Notes under the pieces: generated by a model | Databases searched by the model: none | Told to the model about the DNA's origin: nothing | Seen by the model: only the letters and a program-made list of their open reading frames with translations | Position numbers and translations under genes: made by a program | Assembly: GCF_900176465.1 (NCBI RefSeq) | Contig: NZ_FWXR01000002.1 | Span: 186,001 to 250,000 of the forward strand | Reading direction: 5' to 3' | Length of the DNA: 64,000 bases | Source: Fulvimarina manganoxydans | Lineage (GTDB): Bacteria > Pseudomonadota > Alphaproteobacteria > Rhizobiales > Rhizobiaceae | Shown here: one piece after another, positions 11,689 to 20,230 of the stretch | How positions within the stretch are numbered: the stretch's first letter is position 1 | How the letters are laid out: each line of letters opens with the position of its first letter

Positions 11689-11927
11689 TCGACTGCCGCT
11701 GCGAGGAAGGCCCGGGGCTTTCCTCGAAGACCTTCAAGATCATCGCTCGAGAGATCGCCGTCCTTGCGGATGCCGAAGGCAGGGCCTGTCTTCCGACCCT
11801 CGGCGATTCCGGCGCTCACAAAACCTGCATATCAGTCGTGCAGGAATGAGGCGGCGTTCGGGGCCGGAACAAGCGGGGACCTGGCCGCCCCGCCCAGTTG
11901 AATGGGGACGTGCTGAAACATGAAGCC

Positions 11928-11950
11928 CCTCGGCCCTTGGCGGGCCGAGG
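11928..11950. terminator. hairpin between convergent cyclase and GlcG-like genes
   Basis: Perfect 9-bp stem CCTCGGCCC/GGGCCGAGG with a 5-nt loop, in the otherwise featureless 338-base gap 11689-12026 between two convergent genes. No U-tract follows on either strand, so it is at best a weak terminator. Confidence 0.4.
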
Positions 11951-12026
11951 ATGACGTGGGATTTCGGCCGCTTCGACCCATTCCCGATCTTCTATCTTGG
12001 ACTGAGGAGGCCGCCGCTCCGATCAG

Positions 12027-12452
12027 TCAGCCACCATCTGCCGCAAATCCGGCCGCTTCGATGCCGGCGATCGCGGCGATCTCGTCATTGTCGGACGTGT
12101 CGCCGGTGATGCCGACCGCACCCAGAATGGCACCGCCTTCGCCCTTGACGAGGACGCCGCCGGGAACGGGAACGAGCGCACCCTTCGCCAGGGCATTCAT
12201 CGCCTGGATGAAATAGGGCTGCTCCTCGGCGCGCTTATGGATCGCCCGCGAACCCATTCCAAGGGATAGAGCACCATTCGCTTTGCCTATGGCAATGTCG
12301 GGACGCATTTTTGACGATCCGTCCGACCGCTCCAGCGCGATGAGCGCGCCGCCCGGATCGAGTACGCAGACCGTCAGCGGCTTGAGGCCTTCATTGGCGC
12401 CTTTCTTTAGAGCTTCGGCGATGATGATCCGGGCATGATGAAGCGTGAGCAT
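12027..12452 (-). CDS. GlcG/HbpS-family (DUF336) protein
   Basis: 141-residue protein of the GlcG/HbpS family: LHHARIIIAEALKKGANEGL, VCVLDPGGALIALERSDG, and the Gly/Val-rich end (VPVPGGVLVKGEGGAILGAVGITG, DNDEIAAIAGIEAAGF). Members bind heme or act as accessory proteins in glycolate or small-molecule catabolism; the exact job varies. No signal peptide, so it is probably cytoplasmic. The start at 12452 has AAAGGA upstream. It stands alone between a convergent cyclase gene and the PRC-barrel gene. Confidence 0.85.
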   Translation of the reverse strand: MLTLHHARIIIAEALKKGANEGLKPLTVCVLDPGGALIALERSDGSSKMRPDIAIGKANGALSLGMGSRAIHKRAEEQPYFIQAMNALAKGALVPVPGGVLVKGEGGAILGAVGITGDTSDNDEIAAIAGIEAAGFAADGG

Positions 12453-12570
12453 CGAGGCATTTATCCTTTGCTTAGTCGGTTGTTCCTCAAGGCCCAGACA
12501 TAGGGCTTCGAGGCTTGTGGGCGATAAGCCGGGGATCAGCGTCGCGTCTCCGGGCGGCGCAAACGAAGAC

Positions 12571-12591
12571 GGGCCCGCCAATGGCGAGCCC
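12571..12591 (-). terminator. probable terminator of the three-PRC-barrel gene
   Basis: Nine-pair stem GGGCCCGCC/GGCGAGCCC (one G-U pair) with a 3-nt loop, about 44 nt beyond the stop codon; on the minus strand it runs into GTCTTCGTTTG, a weak T-rich stretch. Confidence 0.5.
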
Positions 12592-12634
12592 GCATGCCAT
12601 GCATCTGATGACAGATGCAGATCCTAATCGTGGA

Positions 12635-14485
12635 TTAGTTGTTGGAGGGCTGTGCCGTGCCCTGGACGCCGCCGGACTGACCGCCGCTCGTCTGACCCTG
12701 GTTCTCGATCCGCATGGTGTCGCGGTTCTCGGCATAGGTGTCGGAGTTGTATTCCGGCGCGTTTTCGAGCTGGTCCTCGGTGAACTGCGTGTAGAGATAC
12801 AGCGTGCCGTTGCCGTCGCGCATGAAGTTTAGATTGTCCATCGCGACCGCGACCGGCTTTTCGCCGATGCCGAGGAAGCCGCCGACATCGATGATCACGG
12901 CATCAACCGAACCTTCCGGCGTCAGGGCGATGTCGCCGATGTCGCCGACCGTGTCGTTGTTCGGACCGTAGACCGACGTGCCGATCAGATCGTCGGCGGT
13001 CAGCTCACCCGCATTCTGGACCGGCTGCAGATCGGACTGCATGTCGCCGCCCGTCGAGGCCGTGGTGGTCGGGTCACCAGCCGCCATACCGGTGGCCGCG
13101 CCAGTTGCAGCCCCCGTCGCTGCAGCATTGTCAGACTGGGCCATCTGCTGCGAGTCGCCGGTCATGGCCTGATCGGTTTCATTCGCAGCATTCGCCATGG
13201 ACTGCTCGGCCTGATTGCCGGCCTGCTCCATCTCCTGACCGGCCTCGTTCGCAGCCTGATCGATCTTCTGGCCAGCCTCGTTCGCCGCCTGTTCGATGTT
13301 CTGCTCGGCGTTGTCGGCCGTCTGCTCGACGTCCTGAGCCGCATTGTTGGCGGCCTGCTCGGTGTTCTCCATAGCATTGCCCGCGGCAGCGCCCGCCGCA
13401 GCACCGGCGGCAGCCATCTCGCTGGATGTGTCACCCGAATTGCCGGTCTGGGTTGTCGTACCGGACTGATCGGACGCCATCTGGCCGTTTTCCGGACGCT
13501 CACCCGAGAAGGACGGGGCCTGCTCAAGTGCTTCGCGGTTCGACGCGAACACGGCCTGCGGTTCGGAGCCCTCGCCGCGTGTGAGCTGGACCATGTCGAA
13601 CGGTGTCGCGACGTCCTTCTCACCGATGCCGAGGAAGCCGCCGACACCGATCACCACGGCATCAACATTGCCCGAAGACGAGACGACGAGATCGTTGATC
13701 GAACCTATGCTTTCCGCATCCTCGCCCGGCCCAGCCTTTACATCGGCGCCGATGAGATTCTGCGTCAGATACTGACCTTCGCCGACCATGGTCGGAGTGT
13801 CGGAGGACGAGGCACTGTCGGCGGACGCCATCTGCTCGTTGCTTGAGCTGGACGCGGCCGTGTCGTTGGACGCCGCCATCCCCGTACCACCCGCTGCCGG
13901 ATCAGTCTGGGTGGCTGCGCCGCCCGTCGCCGCCATATCGCCGGTCGCTGTGCCGGACGAGGTCATGCCGGACGACGTCATATTGGAGCCGGAATTCGCC
14001 ATCTGCTGCTGCTCAGGCGTCGTGAAGGCCGGCAGCGAGGCCAGCTGATCAGGCGACGACATGGTCGCGCGCGGCTCGCCATTCTCGTTCATCGACCAGG
14101 AAATCTGATCGAAGGGAACGGCGACCGTGCGCTCCTGATCGGTCTGGGACGTGCTGACGATGGCGGCGACCACCATGCCGTCGCTATCCACCAGCCAGTT
14201 GTCGATCGTGGCGACCGCTTCAGCGTCCTGAGCGTCGCTCGCATAGATCGACTGGCCGGTCAGATTGGACGCCAGATACTGGTCGGAGGAGAGGTTCTGA
14301 AGAAACTCGCCCTGCATCTGAGCCGAAGCCTGCTGATCGCCGGCCTGGGTCTGCATCTCACCCGTCTGGGACTGGGTGTCGGTCGCCGCTGGGGTCTGAG
14401 TCTGGGTCTGGTTCGCGTCCTGGGCATAAGCACCAGTCGCGAGTACGCCGGCAAGCGCCGTCGAAACGAGTAGTTTGCGAAGCAT
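12635..14485 (-). CDS. exported protein with three PRC barrels and an 11-residue-repeat helix
   Basis: 616-residue protein. Signal peptide MLRKLLVSTALAGVLATGAY ends near residue 21. Three PRC-barrel units follow at about 57-150, 233-323 and 490-582; the second and third share the signature GGFLGIGEK. Between the first and second is a Gly/Ser/Met/Thr-rich linker. Between the second and third, residues about 370-446 form seven consecutive 11-residue repeats, for example AAQDVEQTADN and AGQEMEQAGNQ, a hendecad pattern expected to form a long amphipathic or coiled-coil helix, as in LEA-type stress proteins. A periplasmic or surface-associated structural or stress role is inferred. AAGGA precedes the ATG. 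Confidence 0.82.
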   Translation of the reverse strand: MLRKLLVSTALAGVLATGAYAQDANQTQTQTPAATDTQSQTGEMQTQAGDQQASAQMQGEFLQNLSSDQYLASNLTGQSIYASDAQDAEAVATIDNWLVDSDGMVVAAIVSTSQTDQERTVAVPFDQISWSMNENGEPRATMSSPDQLASLPAFTTPEQQQMANSGSNMTSSGMTSSGTATGDMAATGGAATQTDPAAGGTGMAASNDTAASSSSNEQMASADSASSSDTPTMVGEGQYLTQNLIGADVKAGPGEDAESIGSINDLVVSSSGNVDAVVIGVGGFLGIGEKDVATPFDMVQLTRGEGSEPQAVFASNREALEQAPSFSGERPENGQMASDQSGTTTQTGNSGDTSSEMAAAGAAAGAAAGNAMENTEQAANNAAQDVEQTADNAEQNIEQAANEAGQKIDQAANEAGQEMEQAGNQAEQSMANAANETDQAMTGDSQQMAQSDNAAATGAATGAATGMAAGDPTTTASTGGDMQSDLQPVQNAGELTADDLIGTSVYGPNNDTVGDIGDIALTPEGSVDAVIIDVGGFLGIGEKPVAVAMDNLNFMRDGNGTLYLYTQFTEDQLENAPEYNSDTYAENRDTMRIENQGQTSGGQSGGVQGTAQPSNN

Positions 14486-14723
14486 GTCGGAATCCTTGTC
14501 TATTTGTTTCCATAGACAGCGCCGCAGCCGGAAGCACAAAGAACGATTATGTTTCAGCGCGGCGTTGATGAGGATGAAATGGCTTGGTCAGCCACGAAGT
14601 TCCATTTGTCGCAGATAATTTCGTCGTTGCGCCGCACCGATCGCGATGGGCAGCATGGCGGATCCATCGAAGCCATCACATGGCAGCCCTTCCGTGCCGC
14701 ATCCGGCGACCCCGAAAACGAAA

Positions 14724-14756
14724 AGCGCCCGGCTCTTTTTCGAAAGGCCGGGCGCT
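14724..14756 (-). terminator. rho-independent terminator of the DUF1328 gene
   Basis: Perfect 10-bp stem AGCGCCCGGC/GCCGGGCGCT with a 13-nt loop; on the minus strand it is followed by TTTTCGTTTTC. It lies about 115 nt past the DUF1328 stop, inside the 386-base gap 14486-14871, where I see nothing else. Confidence 0.7.
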
Positions 14757-14871
14757 GGATGGTGGTCATGTCAGGGAACGAGCGGCTTTTCCAGCGCTGC
14801 AAATCTTCCGGACCTTTCGGGATGCAAACAACGCAAGCGCTTGAAAAACTGCCTCTCGGCGCCCTGACGGG

Positions 14872-15036
14872 TCAGGCGACGACGAGAATTCCGAAGAAGA
14901 GGAGGAGGAGGATACCGATCAGGACGATGAAGATGAGAACCTTCGCGATGCCACCGGCTGCGCCCGCGACGCCTCGGAACCCAAGAAGGCTGGCGATCGC
15001 TGCGATGATAAGGAGGATGATGATGGCTTCGAGCAT
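14872..15036 (-). CDS. DUF1328 (YtjA-family) small membrane protein
   Basis: 54-residue protein made almost entirely of two transmembrane helices (MLEAIIILLIIAAIASLLGF and AKVLIFIVLIGILLLLFFGI) joined by the conserved Gly/Ala turn GVAGAAGGI. This matches the DUF1328/YtjA family, often induced by stress; the molecular function is unknown. The longer open frame upstream of the ATG does not look like protein, and AGGA lies ahead of the chosen start. Confidence 0.88.
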   Translation of the reverse strand: MLEAIIILLIIAAIASLLGFRGVAGAAGGIAKVLIFIVLIGILLLLFFGILVVA

Positions 15037-15324
15037 GGGTGCGTCCTGTCGGTAAGATCGAGGTAGAGAGTCAATTGGCGCGTTTTCACGTTCGGCTAGA
15101 AGAATGGGCTGGACCTTCTGATGGTTCCGAATGTAACCGATGAGGGAACCACGAGGCGGCTTCGATCTGCCCCCCGTCGTTCGATCGCAGCCGGTCGCCA
15201 CGGCGCGTGATAGCCGATAGCGCGGAAAGTGCTCTAACCGAACCCGCGACATACCCTATGTCTGGCCGGTCGATGAAAGAGGAAGCGGGCGATGCGCGAT
15301 GCTCGGCCGGCAAGGATGGGCGTG

Positions 15325-16287
15325 ATGAAGGTTCTGGCGTTACTCAACCGGGACGGTGGCACCTTGAAGACGACCGATCTCGATTGGCTGCGCGCGCTGA
15401 TCGAGGATGAATTCAAGATGCATGGCCATGAGATCGAGGTCTCGGTCTGCTCGGGCGATGCGATCGTCGAATCCATTCGCAAGGGGGTCGATCGCCCCGA
15501 TCTCGATATCCTGCTGGTCGGTGGTGGGGACGGAACGGTGTCGGCCGCCGCCGCCGCCTGTGCGGGCACGCAGACCGCCCTCGGCATTCTGCCGGCCGGG
15601 ACGATGAACCTTTTTGCCCGAACGCTGCAAATCCCGCTCGGTCTCGAACAGGCGGTTGCGGCCCTCGCGGCTGGCTCGGTGACCGCCGTCGACGTGGGCA
15701 AGGTCAATGGCCGCGTCTTCGTCCATCAATTCGCGGTCGGCCTGCATGCCCGCATGGTTCGGATGCGCAAGAAGATTTCCTATGGGTCGCGCTTCGGCAA
15801 GGTGCTCGCCACCTGGCGGGCGGGATGGATGGCCGTGCGCAGCCTTCCTTCGATCAAGCTGGAGATCGATGTGGATGGTGAGCGCCGCGAAGAGATTCGC
15901 TCGCCAGCCGTGGCGTTCTCCAACAATTTCTATGGCGACGGCCATCTGCCCTTCGCCGACGATCCGAAAGGTGGAGCCCTCGGTGTCTATGTCTGCCGCG
16001 CCAAGAAATTCGGCCCGATGTCGAAGCTCATTCTCGACATCATGCGGGGAACTTGGCGGCAGAACGCCGATCTGGAGAGCTTTCGCGCCAAGCGGGTCCG
16101 CCTCATCTATGAAGGTCGCCATCACAAGAATCGCGCCGTACAGGACGGCGAACTCGTCACGCTGGAGCGCGACACGGTGATCGAGGTCGTCGCTAAGGGC
16201 CTGCAAATCCTCGCGCCCGCCGAAGCGACCTATCTCACCGAAAGCAACTCGACCCGCAGCGAGCCGATCACGGTGTCCGTCGGCTAA
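15325..16287 (+). CDS. diacylglycerol/lipid kinase family protein
   Basis: 320-residue member of the diacylglycerol kinase catalytic-domain family (YegS/DgkB type), which phosphorylates lipid or sphingoid-like substrates with ATP at the membrane. The nucleotide-binding motif GGGDGT is at residues 66-71, followed by LGILPAGTMNLFARTL; the C-terminal half is a beta-rich domain ending near YLTESNS. No membrane segment. Start choice lies between ATGs at 15316 and 15325; AAGGA upstream fits 15325. The true substrate cannot be read from the sequence. Confidence 0.88.
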   Translation: MKVLALLNRDGGTLKTTDLDWLRALIEDEFKMHGHEIEVSVCSGDAIVESIRKGVDRPDLDILLVGGGDGTVSAAAAACAGTQTALGILPAGTMNLFARTLQIPLGLEQAVAALAAGSVTAVDVGKVNGRVFVHQFAVGLHARMVRMRKKISYGSRFGKVLATWRAGWMAVRSLPSIKLEIDVDGERREEIRSPAVAFSNNFYGDGHLPFADDPKGGALGVYVCRAKKFGPMSKLILDIMRGTWRQNADLESFRAKRVRLIYEGRHHKNRAVQDGELVTLERDTVIEVVAKGLQILAPAEATYLTESNSTRSEPITVSVG

Positions 16288-16479
16288 AGTGAAATGCGGA
16301 AACGCCGCACGACTATTCCGGCACGATGCTGCGGCAAAGCCAGGGGTTATAGAGCGGTCTCCAGTCTAGATCAGCTGTCGTTTGTATAAGCCCGTTTGGC
16401 GTTAGTACGTTTCAGCGGCCCGATGCGCCAGCATCTTGGATCGCTGGTCTCAGGAGGACCGGCCGCCTCCAAAGCGCGA

Positions 16480-17730
16480 TTAGGCCTGCTTCCTCAATAC
16501 GGGTTCGAATTCCACCGCATGGCGATCGAGCGCGGCCTGGGGAAGCGGCGGCCAGACCTGGTTCCGGCCCGCCTTTTTTGCCGCATAGAGCGCATTGTCG
16601 GCGGCACGGATCAGGTCGTCCAGCCCATAAGCGGAAACCGGTCCACATGCGACGCCGATGCTAACGGTCACGATGGGCCCCGCTTGCGGCCCGTCATGCG
16701 GGATCGCCAGGGCCTCGATCCGACGGCGCAGGGCCTCTGCGCGCCCGATCGCGTCATAGATCGAGATGCGGGACAGAACCCAGACGAACTCTTCGCCTCC
16801 AAAGCGCGTGGGTAGCCCTTCGCAGTCGCCACTGATGTCCCGAATGACCTCCGAAATGCGCTGCAGGCACATGTCACCGCCGAGATGGCCGTAGCGATCG
16901 TTGAAGCTCTTGAAGTGGTCGATGTCGAGAAGGATGACGGCTAGCGGGGAGGCCGCCGGGTCTCCGCGCGACCAGAGGCTCTCGCAATGAGTCGAAAGCC
17001 CACGCCGATTGAAAAGCCCGGTCAGCGGATCACGTTGCGCTTCGTTCTCCGCCTCGCGCCGGCGCATGTCGTCCTTCTGACGGGCGAGAAAGACGCGGCG
17101 ATGGTCGCGCTCCATCTGCCGATGTGCCTTTAGAGTCAGAAACGCCGCGGCGGTAAACACCGTCGCGCCAATGATGAGCGCGTCGACATCGTCATGACGC
17201 GCGGCCAAAACGCCGAGATAGATTGCTCCGATAACGGCGCTGGCCACGAGCGTATGTCGATATTCGAGGCGGCAGATGACCGTCATGAAGATGAAGGTCA
17301 TGATCGTCAGATATTGGTAGTGATCCGCTGCTGGCGTGTCGCTCAGGACATAGATCGTCATGATCTGAGCGACCATGGCGATCGGCACAATGGCGGCAAC
17401 GAGGTCGCGCAGAGCGCTTGTGGTGCACCGGGCGATGGCGAAGGGCGAAATCAGGATCGCGGGTGTGATGAACATGTGGAGCGCCACGGCAATCCAGAAA
17501 CTCTGCGGCATCAGGAGATAGTCGACGATCAGGAAGGCATTGTAGATGATCACGGTCGCCAGCAGAGTCGCCCAAGCGCGCTTAATGCGATTGCGCTTGA
17601 GATAAGCGGCATAAAGCGGCGCGACCGAGGGCGGCAGGACGACGTCCTTCGTCCTCATTGCGAGAGCGCCTTCGATCTCCTCGATCGTCGCCGCGGGCTC
17701 AAGCCCGGCCTGATGTGTGTTCTGTTTCAC
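16480..17730 (-). CDS. membrane-bound GGDEF diguanylate cyclase
   Basis: 416-residue protein with about six transmembrane helices between residues 50 and 205 and a C-terminal GGDEF domain. The active-site motif is RFGGEEF, preceded by DPLTGLFNRRG and LLDIDHFKSFND, so it should make c-di-GMP from two GTP. The allosteric I-site (RxxD five residues before GGEEF) is replaced by DCEG, so product inhibition is probably absent. The membrane part is a likely sensor but not of a type I can name. The listed start is GTG at 17730; an ATG at 17658 is the alternative. Confidence 0.92.
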   Translation of the reverse strand: MKQNTHQAGLEPAATIEEIEGALAMRTKDVVLPPSVAPLYAAYLKRNRIKRAWATLLATVIIYNAFLIVDYLLMPQSFWIAVALHMFITPAILISPFAIARCTTSALRDLVAAIVPIAMVAQIMTIYVLSDTPAADHYQYLTIMTFIFMTVICRLEYRHTLVASAVIGAIYLGVLAARHDDVDALIIGATVFTAAAFLTLKAHRQMERDHRRVFLARQKDDMRRREAENEAQRDPLTGLFNRRGLSTHCESLWSRGDPAASPLAVILLDIDHFKSFNDRYGHLGGDMCLQRISEVIRDISGDCEGLPTRFGGEEFVWVLSRISIYDAIGRAEALRRRIEALAIPHDGPQAGPIVTVSIGVACGPVSAYGLDDLIRAADNALYAAKKAGRNQVWPPLPQAALDRHAVEFEPVLRKQA

Positions 17731-17893
17731 CTGTCGCTATCTGCTTTCACGTGATCGGCTCCGGCATGATCGGCTGATCTTTGAGACTACCGGCATTCCT
17801 TGCGCCGAAAATACTCAAGCAGATTCATTAAAACTCCGCTCTCTTGGAAGGGGAGCGGATTTAAGGTAGTATAAATACCATTAATATTGATGC

Positions 17894-17918
17894 ATATCTC
17901 GATTTAAATGCGAGATAT
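17894..17918. promoter_or_regulatory. AT-rich palindrome upstream of the diguanylate cyclase gene
   Basis: ATATCTCG and its exact reverse complement CGAGATAT are separated by 9 nt, inside an AT-rich stretch (17815-17920) roughly 165-190 nt upstream of the diguanylate cyclase start. Shape and position suit an operator; the binding protein is unknown. Confidence 0.35.
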
Positions 17919-17939
17919 CTCAGGCGGCGATTCGGTGTC

Positions 17940-17966
17940 GAGCCAAGGCGGCCGCCGCCTTGGCTC
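17940..17966 (-). terminator. hairpin terminator after thuB
   Basis: Perfect 12-bp stem GAGCCAAGGCGG/CCGCCTTGGCTC with a 3-nt loop, 7 nt beyond the thuB stop. There is no U-tract on the minus strand, but the stem is very strong. Confidence 0.6.
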
Positions 17967-17972
17967 TTCTGA

Positions 17973-19079
17973 TTAAGCAGTCTGGTCGATATCTTGCGCT
18001 TCCATGGGCACGGTAGTGCCAAGGCCGGTCGGCAACATACGCTTTTCGGCATCGGAGACGAAGCACAGATCGAGCGTCTTCTGGACCTCGGCGGCGCGGC
18101 GGAACGACGGATCACCGGTCACCCCGGCACTAAGGGCCTCGGCGAATCGGCGCTCGTTGCGGGGCGTCGCCGCGCATGGCGTCAATTCCCAGGTAGCGGT
18201 CTCGATATTCGGCCCCGTGCAAACATGCAGGCTCGAATCGAACTGGTTCGCCCAGATCCGCAGGGCGCCTTTCTCGCCATAGATGGTGAGATGGAGATCG
18301 TTCAGATTGCCGGTCGCATAGCGCGACATATGGATGACGCCGAGGGCACCATTGGCAAGCTCCACCGTCATGGCGACGGAGTCGTTGACGTCGAAGCGAT
18401 AGGGGCCGATCGCGCCACCTTCGGCCTTGTCGAAGGTCTTCATCCGGGCCTGCAGCTCGGAAATGTCGAGGCCGGTGCCGAAGGTTACGAAGTCGATGAT
18501 GTGGATGCCGATATCGCCGAGAACGCCCTTGGAGCCATGGGAGGCCGACAGGCGCCACAGCCAACGCTCTTCGGTGCGCCAGTCGCCCCAATGCTTGCCG
18601 GTCAGCCAGCTCTGAAGATAGTTGGCGTCCACATGCCGGATCGGCCCGATCTCGCCCGCATCGACCATCTCGCGCGCCCGCTGGATCGCATGGGCATTGC
18701 GATAGGTGAGATTGACCATATTGACGATGCCGGCGGCCTCCGCCGCCTCCACCATCGCCATCGCGTCCTCGTAGTTCACCGCGAGCGGCTTCTCGCAGAA
18801 GACGTGTTTGTCTGCCGCAATCAGCTGCAGCGTCGTCGGCTTGTGGACGTTGTCGGGCGTCGAATTGACGGCCGCATCGAACGCGCCCCAGCCGATCGCC
18901 TCGTCGAGGCTGCCGAAGGCCTTCGCGATGCCATGCGCTTCGGCGAAGGTTTTCGCGCGCTCCAGATTGCTGTCCACGGCGGCGACGATCTCGATCGTCT
19001 CCAATTCGCCGAACTTTTCCGCGTGACGGGCGGCGATCCCGCCTGTGCCGAGTATGATCAAACGATGCTTTTGGCTCAT
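17973..19079 (-). CDS. thuB: ThuB-like Gfo/Idh/MocA oxidoreductase
   Basis: 368-residue NAD(P)-dependent sugar dehydrogenase. The Rossmann start is LIILGTGGIAARHAEKF; the family lysine motif is CEKPLAVN, and the C-terminal alpha/beta domain carries GDIGIHIIDF. It overlaps thuA by ATGA. In Sinorhizobium and Agrobacterium, ThuA and ThuB act together on trehalose and related disaccharides, converting them to 3-keto forms. The gene name rests on the pairing with thuA; other 3-keto-sugar substrates are possible. No trehalose ABC transporter genes (thuEFGK) are next to it here, unlike the classic operon. Confidence 0.85.
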   Translation of the reverse strand: MSQKHRLIILGTGGIAARHAEKFGELETIEIVAAVDSNLERAKTFAEAHGIAKAFGSLDEAIGWGAFDAAVNSTPDNVHKPTTLQLIAADKHVFCEKPLAVNYEDAMAMVEAAEAAGIVNMVNLTYRNAHAIQRAREMVDAGEIGPIRHVDANYLQSWLTGKHWGDWRTEERWLWRLSASHGSKGVLGDIGIHIIDFVTFGTGLDISELQARMKTFDKAEGGAIGPYRFDVNDSVAMTVELANGALGVIHMSRYATGNLNDLHLTIYGEKGALRIWANQFDSSLHVCTGPNIETATWELTPCAATPRNERRFAEALSAGVTGDPSFRRAAEVQKTLDLCFVSDAEKRMLPTGLGTTVPMEAQDIDQTA

Positions 19080-19858
19080 CTGTAGCCAGCCTCGCCGCGC
19101 TTGTGCAGCGATGCGCCTTTGGGCTCGAGCGGTTCGGGCGCCTTGTCATAGGGCACGTTCGGCGCCTCGGAGACGTCTTTCCAGGGCTTGGCCGGATTAT
19201 AGGCCCAGCGCACGGCATTCCTGAGTACGGTCTGGATGGCGGGGTCCTTGTAGATCGGATAGGTCTCGTGACCGGGCGAGAAGTAGAAGATCCTGCCTGC
19301 GCCGCGCTGATAGGTGAGGCCGGAGCGAAAGACCTCGCCGCCCTCGTACCAGGAGACGAACAAGGTCTCCATCGGTTCGGGCACGAGGAAAGGCTCGCCA
19401 TACATTTCCGAATGGGGCAGTTCGATCGTCTTGCCGAGCCCTTGTGTGATCGGGTGGGACGGATTGATCACCCAAAGCCGTTCGCGCTCGCCCGCCTCGC
19501 GCCAGCGCAAGGAGCAGGGCGTTCCCATCATCCGCTTGAAGATCTTCGAGAAATGGCCGGAATGGAGGATGATCAGACCCATCCCTTCGGCGACACGCTG
19601 CTGGATCCGGTCGACCACATGGTCCGAGACGTCGCCATGGGCCTTGTGCCCCCACCAGAGGAGAACGTCCGTCTCGTCGAGGCGCGATTGGGGAAGACCG
19701 TGTTCGTCCTCCTGAAGCGTTGCGGTTTCGACGCTGATCTCGTCGTCGGCGATCGCGCGGGCGATTTCCGAATGAATCCCGTCGGGATAGATATCCTTGA
19801 CGGTGTCGTTGTTCTGTTCATGTATGAATTCGTTCCAGACGACGGCTCGGATCGTCAC
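19076..19858 (-). CDS. thuA: ThuA-domain protein (trehalose utilisation)
   Basis: 260-residue ThuA-like protein with a glutamine-amidotransferase-type fold: IRAVVWNEFIHE at the N-terminus, ETDVLLWWGHKAHGDV, GMGLIILHSGHFSK, IFYFSPGHETYPIY. ThuA works with ThuB in trehalose/disaccharide breakdown in rhizobia. The start is GTG at 19858 with a strong AAGGGAGG site; first gene of a two-gene operon with thuB, divergent from degP. Confidence 0.9.
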   Translation of the reverse strand: MTIRAVVWNEFIHEQNNDTVKDIYPDGIHSEIARAIADDEISVETATLQEDEHGLPQSRLDETDVLLWWGHKAHGDVSDHVVDRIQQRVAEGMGLIILHSGHFSKIFKRMMGTPCSLRWREAGERERLWVINPSHPITQGLGKTIELPHSEMYGEPFLVPEPMETLFVSWYEGGEVFRSGLTYQRGAGRIFYFSPGHETYPIYKDPAIQTVLRNAVRWAYNPAKPWKDVSEAPNVPYDKAPEPLEPKGASLHKRGEAGYR

Positions 19859-20230
19859 GGCAACCTCCCTTGTCCGGCCTTGCGAGGGACGTCACCTGGC
19901 CCGCCGCGAAGGCCCATCGCTTTGCCGGATCTGCCCGGCGATTGCGCCCTTTTCGCAGACGCACGGGTTGCAAATTGGAACGAAGCCTGGCGGTGGGAAG
20001 TGCCTATGGTCGGTTTGTTTGGCCAGGAAAGGGCGTGCGAAATTGCGCCAAGCCCTCGCACTCCCGGAATGCAGGGCTACCGAGAGCAAACGAGAGGTAA
20101 GACCTTACGAAGATTTCACCTGCCGGCAAATGCACCGTAAGTCGCCGCTTCCTATGTTGTCTCTTGTCGAACGGATGAAGCGCTCAAAAGTGCTTCCGTC
20201 ACGAGATTCACAGAAGGATGAGGGAATTAG
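19859..20230. other. intergenic region between divergent thuA and degP
   Basis: 372 bases holding the promoters of both genes. No recognisable operator, sigma-E-type promoter or RNA could be identified with confidence. Confidence 0.4.

Noticed and set aside
18130-19401. 423-codon minus-strand frame overlapping thuB and thuA
   Set aside because: Arg/Pro-rich out-of-frame translation of two well-supported genes.
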